From Bacillus sp. S/N-304-OC-R1 (GTDB taxonomy: Bacteria > Bacillota > Bacilli > Bacillales > Cytobacillaceae), in NCBI RefSeq assembly GCF_019749375.1, contig NZ_JACWFE010000004.1, positions 310,001-374,000 of the forward strand: 64,000 nt of DNA, given 5' to 3'. Shown here piece by piece: positions 25,219-33,426 of the stretch. Position 1 is the first letter of the stretch. Each line of letters begins with the position of its first letter. The notes under the pieces were generated by a model that saw only the letters and a program-made list of their open reading frames with translations, made no database searches and was not told the origin of the DNA. The position numbers were made by a program, and so were the translations under genes.

Positions 25219-26118
25219 ATGAAAAAATACAACTTTTTTACATTAATTATCTTGACTACTGTTTTAATGGGTTCATCTTTTGCCATAGGAAAAATAGGAT
25301 TAGGCTACTCTTCTCCTTTGTTATTGGCTGGGTTACGTTTTTTTCTGGCTGGATTTATCATGACTGTTATCGTGATGATACAAAAAAGACCACACCCTAG
25401 TGGCATGAAAAATTGGGGAAGAGTGATAATAATAGGATCTCTACAAACAGTGGGGGTAATGGGATGTATATTTATAAGTCTAAGAACTATAACAGCCAGT
25501 GAATCTTCTATTTTAACTTTTATGAATCCGTTATTAGTCATTATTTTTGGCACTGTTTTAATGGGTAACCGTTATAAATGGTATCAATGGAGTGGAGTTG
25601 TCTTAGGCTTCGTAGGTGTAGGGATTACATTAGGCGGCATTAATGATTTTAGAATAGGTTTAGTGTTTGGAGCTTCTTCCTCTGTTTTTTGGGCTATTTC
25701 CACTTTATTAGTTAATAGGTGGGGTCGGAGTTTCGATACATGGGTACTATCTGCCTATCAAATGCTATTTGGCGGAGGCATTCTTATATTTTTAAGTATA
25801 TTACTGGAAGAACCTTTCTTTCATATTAATAAGCATTCTATATTTATTCTCCTATGGTTAAGCATAATGTCTTCTATTGTTCAATTTGCGGTTTGGTATT
25901 TCCTTTTACAAAAGGGAGATCCAGGTAAAACAAGTTCTTATTTATTTCTAGCTCCCTTTTTTGGTGTTTTGACTGGGAGTGTATTGCTAAATGAACCTAT
26001 TTCCTATTCGCTTATAGCTGGGGGAACATTTATTTTAATCGGCATCTATCTTGTAAATAACAATTTTATAAAAGAAGAGGTAAACAATACTGGTTACCTT
26101 CTAAATAAAACAAAGTAA
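25219..26118 (+). CDS. EamA/DMT-family transporter
   Basis: 299 residues, ten membrane segments, two EamA halves: MGSSFAIGKIGLGYSSPLLL and ITASESSILTFMNPLLVIIF in the first, SVFWAISTLLVNRWG and KTSSYLFLAPFFGVLTGSVL in the second. Probably a metabolite or drug exporter. The ATG follows GGAGGGG by nine bases; the open frame extends 48 codons upstream but that part overlaps the divergent promoter region. Confidence 0.9.
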   Translation: MKKYNFFTLIILTTVLMGSSFAIGKIGLGYSSPLLLAGLRFFLAGFIMTVIVMIQKRPHPSGMKNWGRVIIIGSLQTVGVMGCIFISLRTITASESSILTFMNPLLVIIFGTVLMGNRYKWYQWSGVVLGFVGVGITLGGINDFRIGLVFGASSSVFWAISTLLVNRWGRSFDTWVLSAYQMLFGGGILIFLSILLEEPFFHINKHSIFILLWLSIMSSIVQFAVWYFLLQKGDPGKTSSYLFLAPFFGVLTGSVLLNEPISYSLIAGGTFILIGIYLVNNNFIKEEVNNTGYLLNKTK

Positions 26119-26299
26119 TAAAAAATTATATTGAGGAGCAACTAAAGGTGAAGAATAAAACCTGGAAGGATTACTTTCATGAAATAATTAAGGCATTGTT
26201 GCTTTATAAATAAGTATTTTTATTGGAGCTTCTTAGTTTTATCCAATAAGTTAAACTAGCCAATCAATCTTAATTAAGAATAAATGGAGGATACATTGA

Positions 26300-26620
26300 A
26301 TGTCTGTTAATACAAAAGAATTTAAAGAATCTTACTTTGTAGTAATTTTTTCTTCACAAAGATCAGAAGGTGAAAATGGATATGGGAAGATGGCTCAAGT
26401 AATGGAAGATCTAGCTTCAAGACAACAAGGATTCTTAGGAATTGAAAGTGTAAGAGATAATGAGTTAGGAATTACTATTTCATACTGGGAGTCTCTAGAA
26501 GATATAAAGAGATGGAAAGAGAATACAGCTCATAAGGCGGCTCAAATAAAAGGGAAAAAAGAATGGTATAAGAACTATAAAGTACGAAAGATGGAAAGAG
26601 AGTATTCTTTTGAAAGGTAA
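26300..26620 (+). CDS. Antibiotic biosynthesis monooxygenase (ABM) domain protein
   Basis: 106 residues, single dimeric alpha-beta-barrel domain: YFVVIFSSQRS, GKMAQVMEDLASRQQGFLGI, GITISYWESLEDIKRWKENT, then HKAAQIKGKKEWYKNYKVR. Typical of the small ABM proteins found singly in bacilli. Heme-degrading relatives have a conserved Asn-Trp-His set; W and H are in the right region here but no function can be assigned. GGAGG site; followed by a repeat with terminator. Confidence 0.87.
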   Translation: MSVNTKEFKESYFVVIFSSQRSEGENGYGKMAQVMEDLASRQQGFLGIESVRDNELGITISYWESLEDIKRWKENTAHKAAQIKGKKEWYKNYKVRKMEREYSFER

Positions 26621-26662
26621 TTTTATAAGAATTAAGTGATATTATGCGTGAGGTAAGATTTT

Positions 26663-26740
26663 AGTTATTCCATTAAAGGGCGCTTTTCTGTAACAAGGAA
26701 TAGCGCTTATTTTCATTAAAGGGCCAGATTGTTGAATATA
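26663..26740 (+). repeat. Dispersed palindromic repeat with GTTGAAT end
   Basis: GTTATTCCATTAAAGGGCGC, hairpin GCGCTTTTC...GGAATAGCGC, TTATTTTCATTAAAGGGCC, AGATTGTTGAATA. Confidence 0.85.
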
Positions 26741-26826
26741 GTAATTGCATAAACCACGGAATTTTGAAATAATTATTACGATTCATAATAATGGTAAAAA
26801 TGTTTAATTTAGGAGGATGCGCATTA

Positions 26827-27801
26827 TTGAAGAATAAGAAGAAGATTGCTATCGCAATTTATATTTTAGTAATTTTACTTCTGCTGGTCGCTTGTTCCCA
26901 AAGGGAAATAGACAATAATAAACCAATGGAGAAAGGTACCCAGATAGATGATGACAGTATCATTATGGTATTTGAACATCCTGATACCAAAGAGAAATTT
27001 AAAATAGTAAAAGCTTATAAATTATTTAATAACTTTATTAGTAAAGCTGAAGATATCTCTGATAAATCCTCTTTGGAACTTTATAAAAAAGATGTGATAG
27101 AACCTATATATAATGATTGTTTTGCAAATGGTGAACATCTCCATATGGCCAATTCAATTCTGCATACAGCCCCTGATAACCTCAATGACATTAAGCGATT
27201 AACTGAAAAAATAGAGAGTAAAGAAACGACCAAAATAATTAAGGAAGCCCTACTGAAATCATCGGAGATATTGCCTTATGAAAAGGAAACAACTGTTTGT
27301 GTGTTCCCATTCACAAATCAAAACTTTGGTTCCATGGTAACAGTTGGTTCGGGAAAGATTACGGTTCTTTATAATAAGTATTACACAGATGAGGTACTAA
27401 GGGCTGGGATCGCACATGAATACCACCATAGCTATTGGACTGAAAACCATCTGACTAAAAATATGTCATTTTCAGTTCTAGATAACCTTATATTTGAAGG
27501 GAAAGCTGTCACGTTTGAGAAATTAGTTTATCCAGATATTGATTTCACCCCTATTTATTCAAGTTTCAATACAGGGTATTGGTCTCAAATTGAACCTGAT
27601 CTTATAAAGCATAATTTACAAAGATCATTAGAAATCCTTCTAGGTGGAAATGGCCTTCCCAGAAATTATGGTTACAGTGAAGGTTACAAAATGGTACAGT
27701 CATATCTTGATTTAAATCCTGATATAACACCAAAAGAGTGGACGGGATTAAGTGCAAAAGAGATTTATGAAGAAGGAAATTATTTGAAGAATTATCGCTA
27801 A
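26827..27801 (+). CDS. Lipoprotein, DUF2268-type putative zinc protease
   Basis: 324 residues. Lipoprotein signal with lipobox LVAC, then a globular domain with AHEYHHSYW, the HExxH zinc motif, and a downstream LDNLIFEGKAVTFE whose Glu could be the third ligand, as in DUF2268 putative Zn-dependent proteases. TTG start chosen because AGGAGG lies ten bases upstream. Expected on the outer face of the membrane. Confidence 0.85.
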   Translation: MKNKKKIAIAIYILVILLLLVACSQREIDNNKPMEKGTQIDDDSIIMVFEHPDTKEKFKIVKAYKLFNNFISKAEDISDKSSLELYKKDVIEPIYNDCFANGEHLHMANSILHTAPDNLNDIKRLTEKIESKETTKIIKEALLKSSEILPYEKETTVCVFPFTNQNFGSMVTVGSGKITVLYNKYYTDEVLRAGIAHEYHHSYWTENHLTKNMSFSVLDNLIFEGKAVTFEKLVYPDIDFTPIYSSFNTGYWSQIEPDLIKHNLQRSLEILLGGNGLPRNYGYSEGYKMVQSYLDLNPDITPKEWTGLSAKEIYEEGNYLKNYR

Positions 27802-27907
27802 TATTTTTTTAAAATATGTGCAGTTTAGTACAATAAAGGTAATTAATAATTCAGGATGTACTTATTTAAAAAGCAATTTTAGCTTGATGTTTTTAGGGGG
27901 AGTTAGG

Positions 27908-28393
27908 TTGTTTGAGTCAGAAAGATGTTTTATTACTATCATAGAAAAATCTGATTATGTTGACGTGAAAAAATTATATGGCAATCAGGAAGTTAGAAAA
28001 TTTCTTGGTGGAATACGTGATGAAAACTCGATTAAAGAAGTATTTGCAGTTATGCTTAATTCCAGCACTGACTCTTATTATTGGGTTGTTAGAGAAAAAC
28101 ACACGGATAGTTTCGTTGGGTTAGTTTCACTTGATCCTCACCACGAGGGAGTTTACCATGAACTCTCCTATCAATTTTTACCGAAATGGTGGGGAAATGG
28201 TTATGCAACAGAAGTTGTTCAGTTGATAGTTAACTATGCTTTAAATGAATTAAAACTTTCAAAAGTAATTGCTGAAACACAAATTGCAAATAAGTCCTCT
28301 TGTAGACTTTTAGAGAGAATAGGTATGAATTTTGAACGAACAATTACCCGATTTGGAGCAGAACAAGCCATTTATTCTATCAAAATATCTTAG
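27908..28393 (+). CDS. GNAT-family N-acetyltransferase
   Basis: 161 residues. RimJ/RimL-like: LFESERCFITIIEKSDYVDV, SLDPHHEGVYHELSYQFLP, acetyl-CoA loop KWWGNGYATEVVQLIVNYA (Q/R-x-x-G-x-G/A type), then AETQIANKSSCRLLERIGMN. TTG start favoured by AGGGGGAG six bases upstream. Substrate unknown. Followed by a repeat. Confidence 0.87.
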   Translation: MFESERCFITIIEKSDYVDVKKLYGNQEVRKFLGGIRDENSIKEVFAVMLNSSTDSYYWVVREKHTDSFVGLVSLDPHHEGVYHELSYQFLPKWWGNGYATEVVQLIVNYALNELKLSKVIAETQIANKSSCRLLERIGMNFERTITRFGAEQAIYSIKIS

Positions 28394-28452
28394 CTGGATT
28401 TACTTCTTGTATTTTAGTTGTATTTGCTACTGTGTTAATTTAACAAGCATTA

Positions 28453-28523
28453 TTATTCAACTATTTGGCGCTTTTCTAAAGAGGGAAAGCGTCTTTATTC
28501 TTGAAAAGGGCCAGATTGTGGAA
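28453..28523 (+). repeat. Dispersed palindromic repeat with terminator hairpin
   Basis: TTATTCAACTATTTGGCGC, hairpin GCGCTTTTC / GGAAAGCGTC, CTTGAAAAGGGCCAGATTGTG, GAAC. Confidence 0.85.
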
Positions 28524-28640
28524 CCACACCTTTTGAAAAATGCGTATCTATGTTAATGGTTAGAAAAGCTTGTAAAGAGAGGGTACTTATATGTAAAGGG
28601 GAATTTAGTGAAATGAGTAAATTGTAAAAAAAACTAATTA

Positions 28641-28925
28641 ATGGGATTAAATGTTATAATGAGTTATAGAAACGATTTTAAAATTGGGGGTTCGACTTAT
28701 TTGTTAAACACATTAAGGGGTATCTTTGCGGTGATTGCATTCTGTTTAGCAGGGTACTCATTGATAACTAGTAAATATCAGGTAATGCCTTATATGTTAT
28801 TTTTCTTAGGAGTAATGATGTTGTGTACAGGAATTTCTGAACTAAAAGTAAAACGAAAGACAAATGCAATTATATCTTTCACCGCATCAGTTTTTGTACT
28901 CTTTGTTTCAATCTATACATTTTAG
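28641..28925 (+). CDS. DUF3953-like small membrane protein
   Basis: 94 residues, three membrane segments (LRGIFAVIAFCLAGYSLI, MPYMLFFLGVMMLCTGISEL, ISFTASVFVLFVSIYTF) with the conserved-looking GISELKVKRK between the second and third. No clear ribosome binding site; an internal ATG six codons later could be the start. Function unknown. Confidence 0.65.
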   Translation: MGLNVIMSYRNDFKIGGSTYLLNTLRGIFAVIAFCLAGYSLITSKYQVMPYMLFFLGVMMLCTGISELKVKRKTNAIISFTASVFVLFVSIYTF

Positions 28926-29073
28926 CTAAAGAAGACTTCCGACATAAAAGGGCGTACTTCAGGAGCAGGAAATTCACCTTTCTAAATTTAATGCAATAAG
29001 AGCAGGACTTCTCACGAAAAAAACGATCATAAAATTGATGTAATATATCAGGACTATGAAGGGTGGAAATTAA

Positions 29074-29796
29074 ATGAGCAATACTACGAGAGACATTTAT
29101 AATAAATTAGCAGATACGTATAGATACGATGTAGATGAGGGGAGTCCTTATAACGCATACTATGAACGCCCAGCTATGATTACGGCTTTGCCTTCTCAAT
29201 TAAAAGGGAAAAAGGTGCTTGATGCTGGTTGTTCGGCTGGATGGTATTCTTATCAATTATTGCATCAAGGGGCAGAAGTTACTGGTATTGATGTAAGTCC
29301 CGAAATGGTGAAAGCAGCGAAGCAACGTTTAGGGGAAGAGGCAACATTCCTTTGTCATGATCTTCAAGAATCCCTACCGTTTAAGGAAGATTCCTTTGAT
29401 GTGATTGTAAGCTCACTTACTCTTCATTATTTAAAGGATTGGACTTACACATTTCAAGAATTCAACCGCATTCTAAAAGCAGGCGGAACCTTTTTATTTT
29501 CAGTTCATCACCCATTTATGGACTACACAAGACATGATTGTGAAGATTACTTTAAAACTCAGCTCCTATCAGAAACCTGGAATAAACCTAATATTACAAT
29601 TGATGTTAGCTTTTACAGAAGACCCCTTCAAAGCATCGTAAGTGAAACTACTCAATATTTCAATCTAGATCAGCTAATTGAACCACAACCGCAAGAAAAG
29701 ATGAAAGAAATAAAAGAAAAATCATATTGCTATCTCATGACCAGCCCTCATTTCCTTATTGTAAAAGCTACGTCAAAAAAATTTATGGACATTTAG
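29074..29796 (+). CDS. Class I SAM-dependent methyltransferase
   Basis: 240 residues, Methyltransf_11-like Rossmann fold. Motif [17 protein letters not shown] (the usual GxGxG here G-C-S-A-G), acidic loop [15 protein letters not shown], motif [20 protein letters not shown] and post-motif [18 protein letters not shown]. Small-molecule methyltransferase of unknown substrate. GGGTGG site. Single gene. Confidence 0.9.
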   Translation: MSNTTRDIYNKLADTYRYDVDEGSPYNAYYERPAMITALPSQLKGKKVLDAGCSAGWYSYQLLHQGAEVTGIDVSPEMVKAAKQRLGEEATFLCHDLQESLPFKEDSFDVIVSSLTLHYLKDWTYTFQEFNRILKAGGTFLFSVHHPFMDYTRHDCEDYFKTQLLSETWNKPNITIDVSFYRRPLQSIVSETTQYFNLDQLIEPQPQEKMKEIKEKSYCYLMTSPHFLIVKATSKKFMDI

Positions 29797-29823
29797 CTTG
29801 TGGTGACTTTTATGTTTTCCAAA

Positions 29824-29882
29824 AAGAGCGCAAATCTGCAGCAAAATAGGTTCTTTCTTTATGTTAAGGGCCTTTTAATGTA
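29824..29882 (+). repeat. Degenerate dispersed repeat
   Basis: AAGAGCGCAAATCTGCAGC, TAGGTTCTTTCTTTATG, TTAAGGGCCTTTTAATGTAGG. Confidence 0.6.
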
Positions 29883-30015
29883 GGAAGAAAATCAAGAAAA
29901 ATTGCATACTTACGGTAATGATAGATGGTGCTCGTGAAAAAGTGTATTTAAAAGACAGTATAGTATACCATTGATTTTACTTTTATTTGCAGAAGTGTGT
30001 AACGAGGAGAATTAG

Positions 30016-30291
30016 ATGGGGAATAGTATATTAATGTATTCAATTTTCTTTTTAGGTCACATAGTAAGTGTAAGTTTAATATTGGCAATTTTTACTACTG
30101 TTTTTGTGAATAGTAGAAAGAGAGGTTTTGTATTTTTAACTATCTATCTATTATTAAGTATATACTCTTTAATTGTTGGATTTGATTATTCGGCTGTAAT
30201 GGGAAGTGGCATGTTGGTTATATACCTTGTTTTAGGTGTATTAACTTATTTTGTTATTAAAAATAAACTTTCATACGCTACTGCTACCTAG
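30016..30291 (+). CDS. Three-span membrane protein of unknown function
   Basis: 91 residues with hydrophobic stretches at SIFFLGHIVSVSLILAIFTT, FVFLTIYLLLSIYSLIVGF and GMLVIYLVLGVLTYFVI and a short basic loop NSRKRG. GAGGAG precedes the ATG. No family recognised. Sits between two repeats. Confidence 0.65.
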   Translation: MGNSILMYSIFFLGHIVSVSLILAIFTTVFVNSRKRGFVFLTIYLLLSIYSLIVGFDYSAVMGSGMLVIYLVLGVLTYFVIKNKLSYATAT

Positions 30292-30311
30292 ATAATTTAA
30301 TTATTAATTGT

Positions 30312-30468
30312 TTTTTAACAATCGGGCGTTTATCTGAAATAAGAGCTACGCTTATTTTCAATTAAGAGCCAGATTCAGTTATTAACTCCTAGATATCTAG
30401 GTGAAAGCTTAGACGAGTTCGTGAAACTTTATACATAGAACAACGGGGCAGGTTAGTGCTATAAGAAA
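30312..30468 (+). repeat. Dispersed palindromic repeat, full two-module copy
   Basis: TTTTTTAACAATCGGGCG, hairpin ...AGAGCTACGC with TTATTTTC, AAGAGCCAGATTCAGTTATTA, palindrome CCTAGATATCTAGG, GTGAAAGCTTAGACG, GTTCGTGAAACTTTATAC, CAACGGGGCAGGTTAGTGC. Confidence 0.85.
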
Positions 30469-30489
30469 GCAATAATAAGGGGGAAATAG

Positions 30490-30648
30490 ATGAAAAATGG
30501 CACGTTTTGCTGACTATCAATTTCAATTGTTAGCTCAAATGGTGAAAATCTCGAAATTGTCACCGATAGCGATAGGTATGTGAAATTAACAAAACAAGAT
30601 TCAGAAAATCTGTATGAAATTTTAACTGGAGATTTTTTGGGTAAATAA
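30490..30648 (+). pseudogene. Short gene with in-frame TGA
   Basis: ATG after AAGGGGGAAA, then 53 codons in one frame with TGA as codon 8. After the stop the frame reads SSNGENLEIVTDSDRYVKLT and ends LTGDFLGK, which looks like real coding sequence. A single substitution (for example TGG to TGA) would explain the break. Family not recognised. Confidence 0.55.
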
Positions 30649-30947
30649 TTTCTTAATTTTATATACTATTTACCTAAAGGGGTGCAAAAGGGGTAGAGAT
30701 GTTTTTTATAATATTACCATCCCTTCCGAATCTCCTAATAATAACAAACTATACTAAGTTCTCCTCCCCAGATGTGTTACTCTGGATTATTTCAACTTAA
30801 AAAGGTCTGCCCTATAGCGTACTTTAGTTGTCAAGATGAAGGAATAAAAGTTGGATGAGCCGAATAAGTCATAGTGATCATGATTTTGTTGTATTCTCAA
30901 AATTAATGATATGAAAGATTAAACTAAACAGTGAGGAGATTGGTTGT
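30649..30947. other. Intergenic region, nothing recognised
   Basis: 300 bases with no convincing frame, hairpin or repeat copy. Confidence 0.4.
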
Positions 30948-31445
30948 ATGCAAGATGTAACCAAAATGTTCTTAGAACAACTAGACATGCATTGCCATGA
31001 GAATGAATGGTTTGCATCCATGGATCAGGCGCTTCATGGAGTGAACGCTGCTGAGGCAGCATGGACAAATTCGGGAATCAGCAATTCAATTTGGCAGATT
31101 GTCAACCACTTGATATTTTGGAATGAAGATGTAATCCATCGTATTAAGGGCACAGAGAATCCGTGTAAGGCAGAAAGCAATGAAGAAACTTTTGGAAATC
31201 CGGGGGATCCAGAAGACGAAATTGGGTGGGCCCAGACTGTGCAGCAATATAATGAAGTCATGAATAAGTTAAAAATGGTCATTGCGGACCTTGACGATGA
31301 AAAGTTAAAAGCTCCGTATGCAGCTAACAGGTACTCTATTGAGCGTTTACTTAGCAATATTATGATGCACGATACGTACCATCTCGGCCAAATTGTCCTG
31401 TTGCGAAAGCTGCAATCCTGTTGGAGTGGTGTTGATTGGTCCTAA
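30948..31445 (+). CDS. DinB-family protein
   Basis: 165 residues, four-helix DinB fold. His residues of the metal site: IWQIVNHLIFWNEDV (central H) and MMHDTYHLGQIVLLRK (the H-x-x-x-H near the C-terminus). DinB-like proteins of bacilli are thiol transferase-like or damage-inducible proteins; function of this one unknown. GAGGAG site. The C-terminus runs into the second repeat family by a couple of bases. Confidence 0.88.
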   Translation: MQDVTKMFLEQLDMHCHENEWFASMDQALHGVNAAEAAWTNSGISNSIWQIVNHLIFWNEDVIHRIKGTENPCKAESNEETFGNPGDPEDEIGWAQTVQQYNEVMNKLKMVIADLDDEKLKAPYAANRYSIERLLSNIMMHDTYHLGQIVLLRKLQSCWSGVDWS

Positions 31446-31534
31446 AGCGCCATAATTCAGCTCCCCTCCTTGCACAGCCGTAGAAGCAGTATTGACGGTG
31501 TGAAGTACTTTTCAGTCTCAATGGTAAAGCGGGT
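31444..31534. repeat. Second dispersed repeat family, copy 3
   Basis: AAGCGCCATAATTCAGC, CACAGCCGTAGAAGCAGTATT, GACGGTGTGAAG, CAGTCTCAATGGTAAAGCG. Closely parallels the 0.8 kb copy. Confidence 0.55.
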
Positions 31535-31581
31535 GTTATATTCAAATAACGCATTTGCAGTGCGATCTCTTGCATATTGCA

Positions 31582-31657
31582 TTGTTCAACAATCGGGCGC
31601 TTTTCTGAATAAGAGTAGCGTCTCCTTTCATGAAAAGGGTCATATAATTGAAAAACC
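31582..31657 (+). repeat. Dispersed palindromic repeat with GTTCAAC start
   Basis: ATTGTTCAACAATCGGGCGC, hairpin GCGCTTTTC...AGAGTAGCGTC, TCATGAAAAGGGTCATATAA, TTGAAAAACC. After it, GCTGCTAAAAGGCTGC with TTTTTTT is another terminator-like stem. Confidence 0.85.
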
Positions 31658-31745
31658 CATACCTTTTTTTGATATTTATTGTTCAGCTGCTAAAAGGCTG
31701 CTTTTTTTTATTTTTCACTTCAAAACTTATTGGGCTGTTTGCTGA

Positions 31746-32147
31746 TTAACTCCGGAAAAAAGCCATAATAATGCTCAAACCAGCCACAATTGAGGCAATT
31801 CCAGCAGAGGTTGGATTAATGATCCAAAAAACAAAAGGAAATGCTGCATTTGGAAAAAAAGTAGCTACGATTGGATAGTAAAACGAAATAATCAGACATG
31901 GTACTGTCACACATAGAAATAATTGTTTATTCATTTTAAACAACCACTTTTTTACTAAAAGAAGAGAAATGTATACACCAAATATAAAAGGTACAATCGA
32001 ATAAAACCAAATTAGAGGCAATGTAATAAAAGTTTCATTCACTTTTTTCTTTACAATAAGTTCAAAATGATTACTAATAAATAACAATCCCAATAACCCT
32101 GCAAACCATAGTAATTTCAAGACCCATATTGACCACTTAGGACGCAT
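31746..32147 (-). CDS. Four-span membrane protein of unknown function
   Basis: 133 residues with membrane segments at VLKLLWFAGLLGLLFISNHF, LPLIWFYSIVPFIFGVYISL, FLCVTVPCLIISFYYPIVAT and IASIVAGLSIIMAFF. The ATG follows AAGGAGG by seven bases. One of few minus-strand genes in this zone. No family recognised. Confidence 0.72.
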   Translation of the reverse strand: MRPKWSIWVLKLLWFAGLLGLLFISNHFELIVKKKVNETFITLPLIWFYSIVPFIFGVYISLLLVKKWLFKMNKQLFLCVTVPCLIISFYYPIVATFFPNAAFPFVFWIINPTSAGIASIVAGLSIIMAFFRS

Positions 32148-32419
32148 GTTAAACCTCCTTATCAAACTTTTTTTGATATCATTCTATTTCCCTAAATTTC
32201 TTATTTAAAAAATCCCAGTACCATCAGATTTAGTATTTTAATAATTTAAATTGGTGCTTCATTAATTAGAGTTTGCTATTCCTAATCACCAGTAATTCTC
32301 AAAATTTCCCTCACTATTGAATTACATCAGTTTTTTAGAAAAAAAAGCTGGAATCAATAATAAATTGTTTTGGGCAAGAGTAATTGTATCTCTGATTGGT
32401 ATATTAATTTTTATATTTC

Positions 32420-32586
32420 CTATTGAAGTAAAGTATGCAGTTCACAGCAAGAATTCCGCCCTTTTTTTATGTAAAGGGCCGAATTTTTGAGCAATGCCTC
32501 TAAAACAATTTGATTTATAGGATAAAATTTAAAAGATATTGTGAAATTCTGTACTTATAAGGAACGTAGCAGGTTAGTTGAATAAT
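32420..32586 (+). repeat. Dispersed repeat, composite copy between minus-strand genes
   Basis: TATTGAAGTAAAGTATGCAG, GAATTCCGCCCTTTTTTTATG, AAAGGGCCGAATTTTTGAG, then GATATTGTGAAATTCTGTACT, AAGGAACGTAGCAGGTTAG, TTGAATAAT. The hairpin is not intact. Just before it (32339-32420) a short frame encodes KLFWARVIVSLIGILIFIF, probably a remnant of a membrane protein. Confidence 0.7.
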
Positions 32587-32646
32587 CTTATCGAAAATTA
32601 AGGAATAGCACCTATTTGAAATGTATTGTCCCTTATATTTTGATAT

Positions 32647-33255
32647 TTACTTTTTAAAACCAGCAGCAAAGAGGGGACCATTTACCATAATGGTCGATAG
32701 AATACGAGCCATTTCTTCTGGAGATTCTTTTCTGCCACTATTCAACCATTGCTGAATAACACCAATATGAGCAGAAGCTATGTAAGATGCTAAGTATTGC
32801 CCAGGAACAAGTAAATTTTCCTCCTTAATAAAACCATTTCCAAAGATTGTTCTCCACATAAAATCTTTAAGTCTAGTTTGAAAGGACAAGTCTCCTTTTG
32901 GACCTAACACAGCTTTCAGAAACCCACTATTTTCGTTTATATGCCTAAGTATTAAAACCGCAATAGAATAAGGTCCTGTAGTTGGCGAATTGGATTCAAG
33001 TGCAGTGACAATACTTTGGAAGTTCTGTTCTGCAATTTTGGACAAATCAAACATAATTTCTTCTTCATATTTGGTCATTAAGTCAAATTTGTCTTGATAA
33101 TGTGCATAAAATGTCCCTCTATTAATATTTGCTCTAGTTGTAATGTCCTTAACCGTAATGGCTTCGAAACCCTTTTCCTCTATTAATTCTACAAAAGCAT
33201 CTCGAATAGATTGCTTTGTACGAATAACACGTAAATCTGTATTATTTTCTTGCAT
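32647..33255 (-). CDS. yhgD: TetR-family regulator, YhgD-like
   Basis: 202 residues. Helix-turn-helix IRDAFVELIEEKGFEAITVK then ITTRANINRGTFYAHYQDKF; C-terminal TetR_C-type domain ending LSTIMVNGPLFAAGFKK. Divergent from the YhgE-type gene as in B. subtilis yhgD-yhgE, hence the symbol; sequence identity cannot be judged here. AGGAGGG site. Probably represses the neighbour and itself. Confidence 0.8.
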   Translation of the reverse strand: MQENNTDLRVIRTKQSIRDAFVELIEEKGFEAITVKDITTRANINRGTFYAHYQDKFDLMTKYEEEIMFDLSKIAEQNFQSIVTALESNSPTTGPYSIAVLILRHINENSGFLKAVLGPKGDLSFQTRLKDFMWRTIFGNGFIKEENLLVPGQYLASYIASAHIGVIQQWLNSGRKESPEEMARILSTIMVNGPLFAAGFKK

Positions 33256-33376
33256 TCTTTATAACCCTCCTGACTTTTTTGCGACACAAATATATAAAGT
33301 GTTCCTTAACCAACACATGAGCAATTTATGCTTATTGAAACTATACTCGTACCCAAATTATAATTTGAATGTAAAT

Positions 33377-33400
33377 AAAAAAGCAACACGTTGTCTTTTT
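33377..33400. promoter_or_regulatory. Candidate operator upstream of yhgE-like gene
   Basis: Imperfect dyad AAAAAGCAACACGTTGTC followed by TTTTT, symmetric around CAAC/GTTG, 27 bases before the start codon. Could bind the divergent TetR-type regulator. Confidence 0.4.
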
Positions 33401-33426
33401 TATTCAAAAACAAAGGAGGGGCAAAA

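Noticed and set aside
30511-30513. In-frame TGA as selenocysteine
   Set aside because: No selenoprotein family or SECIS-like structure is evident and the gene is in a zone full of pseudogenes.
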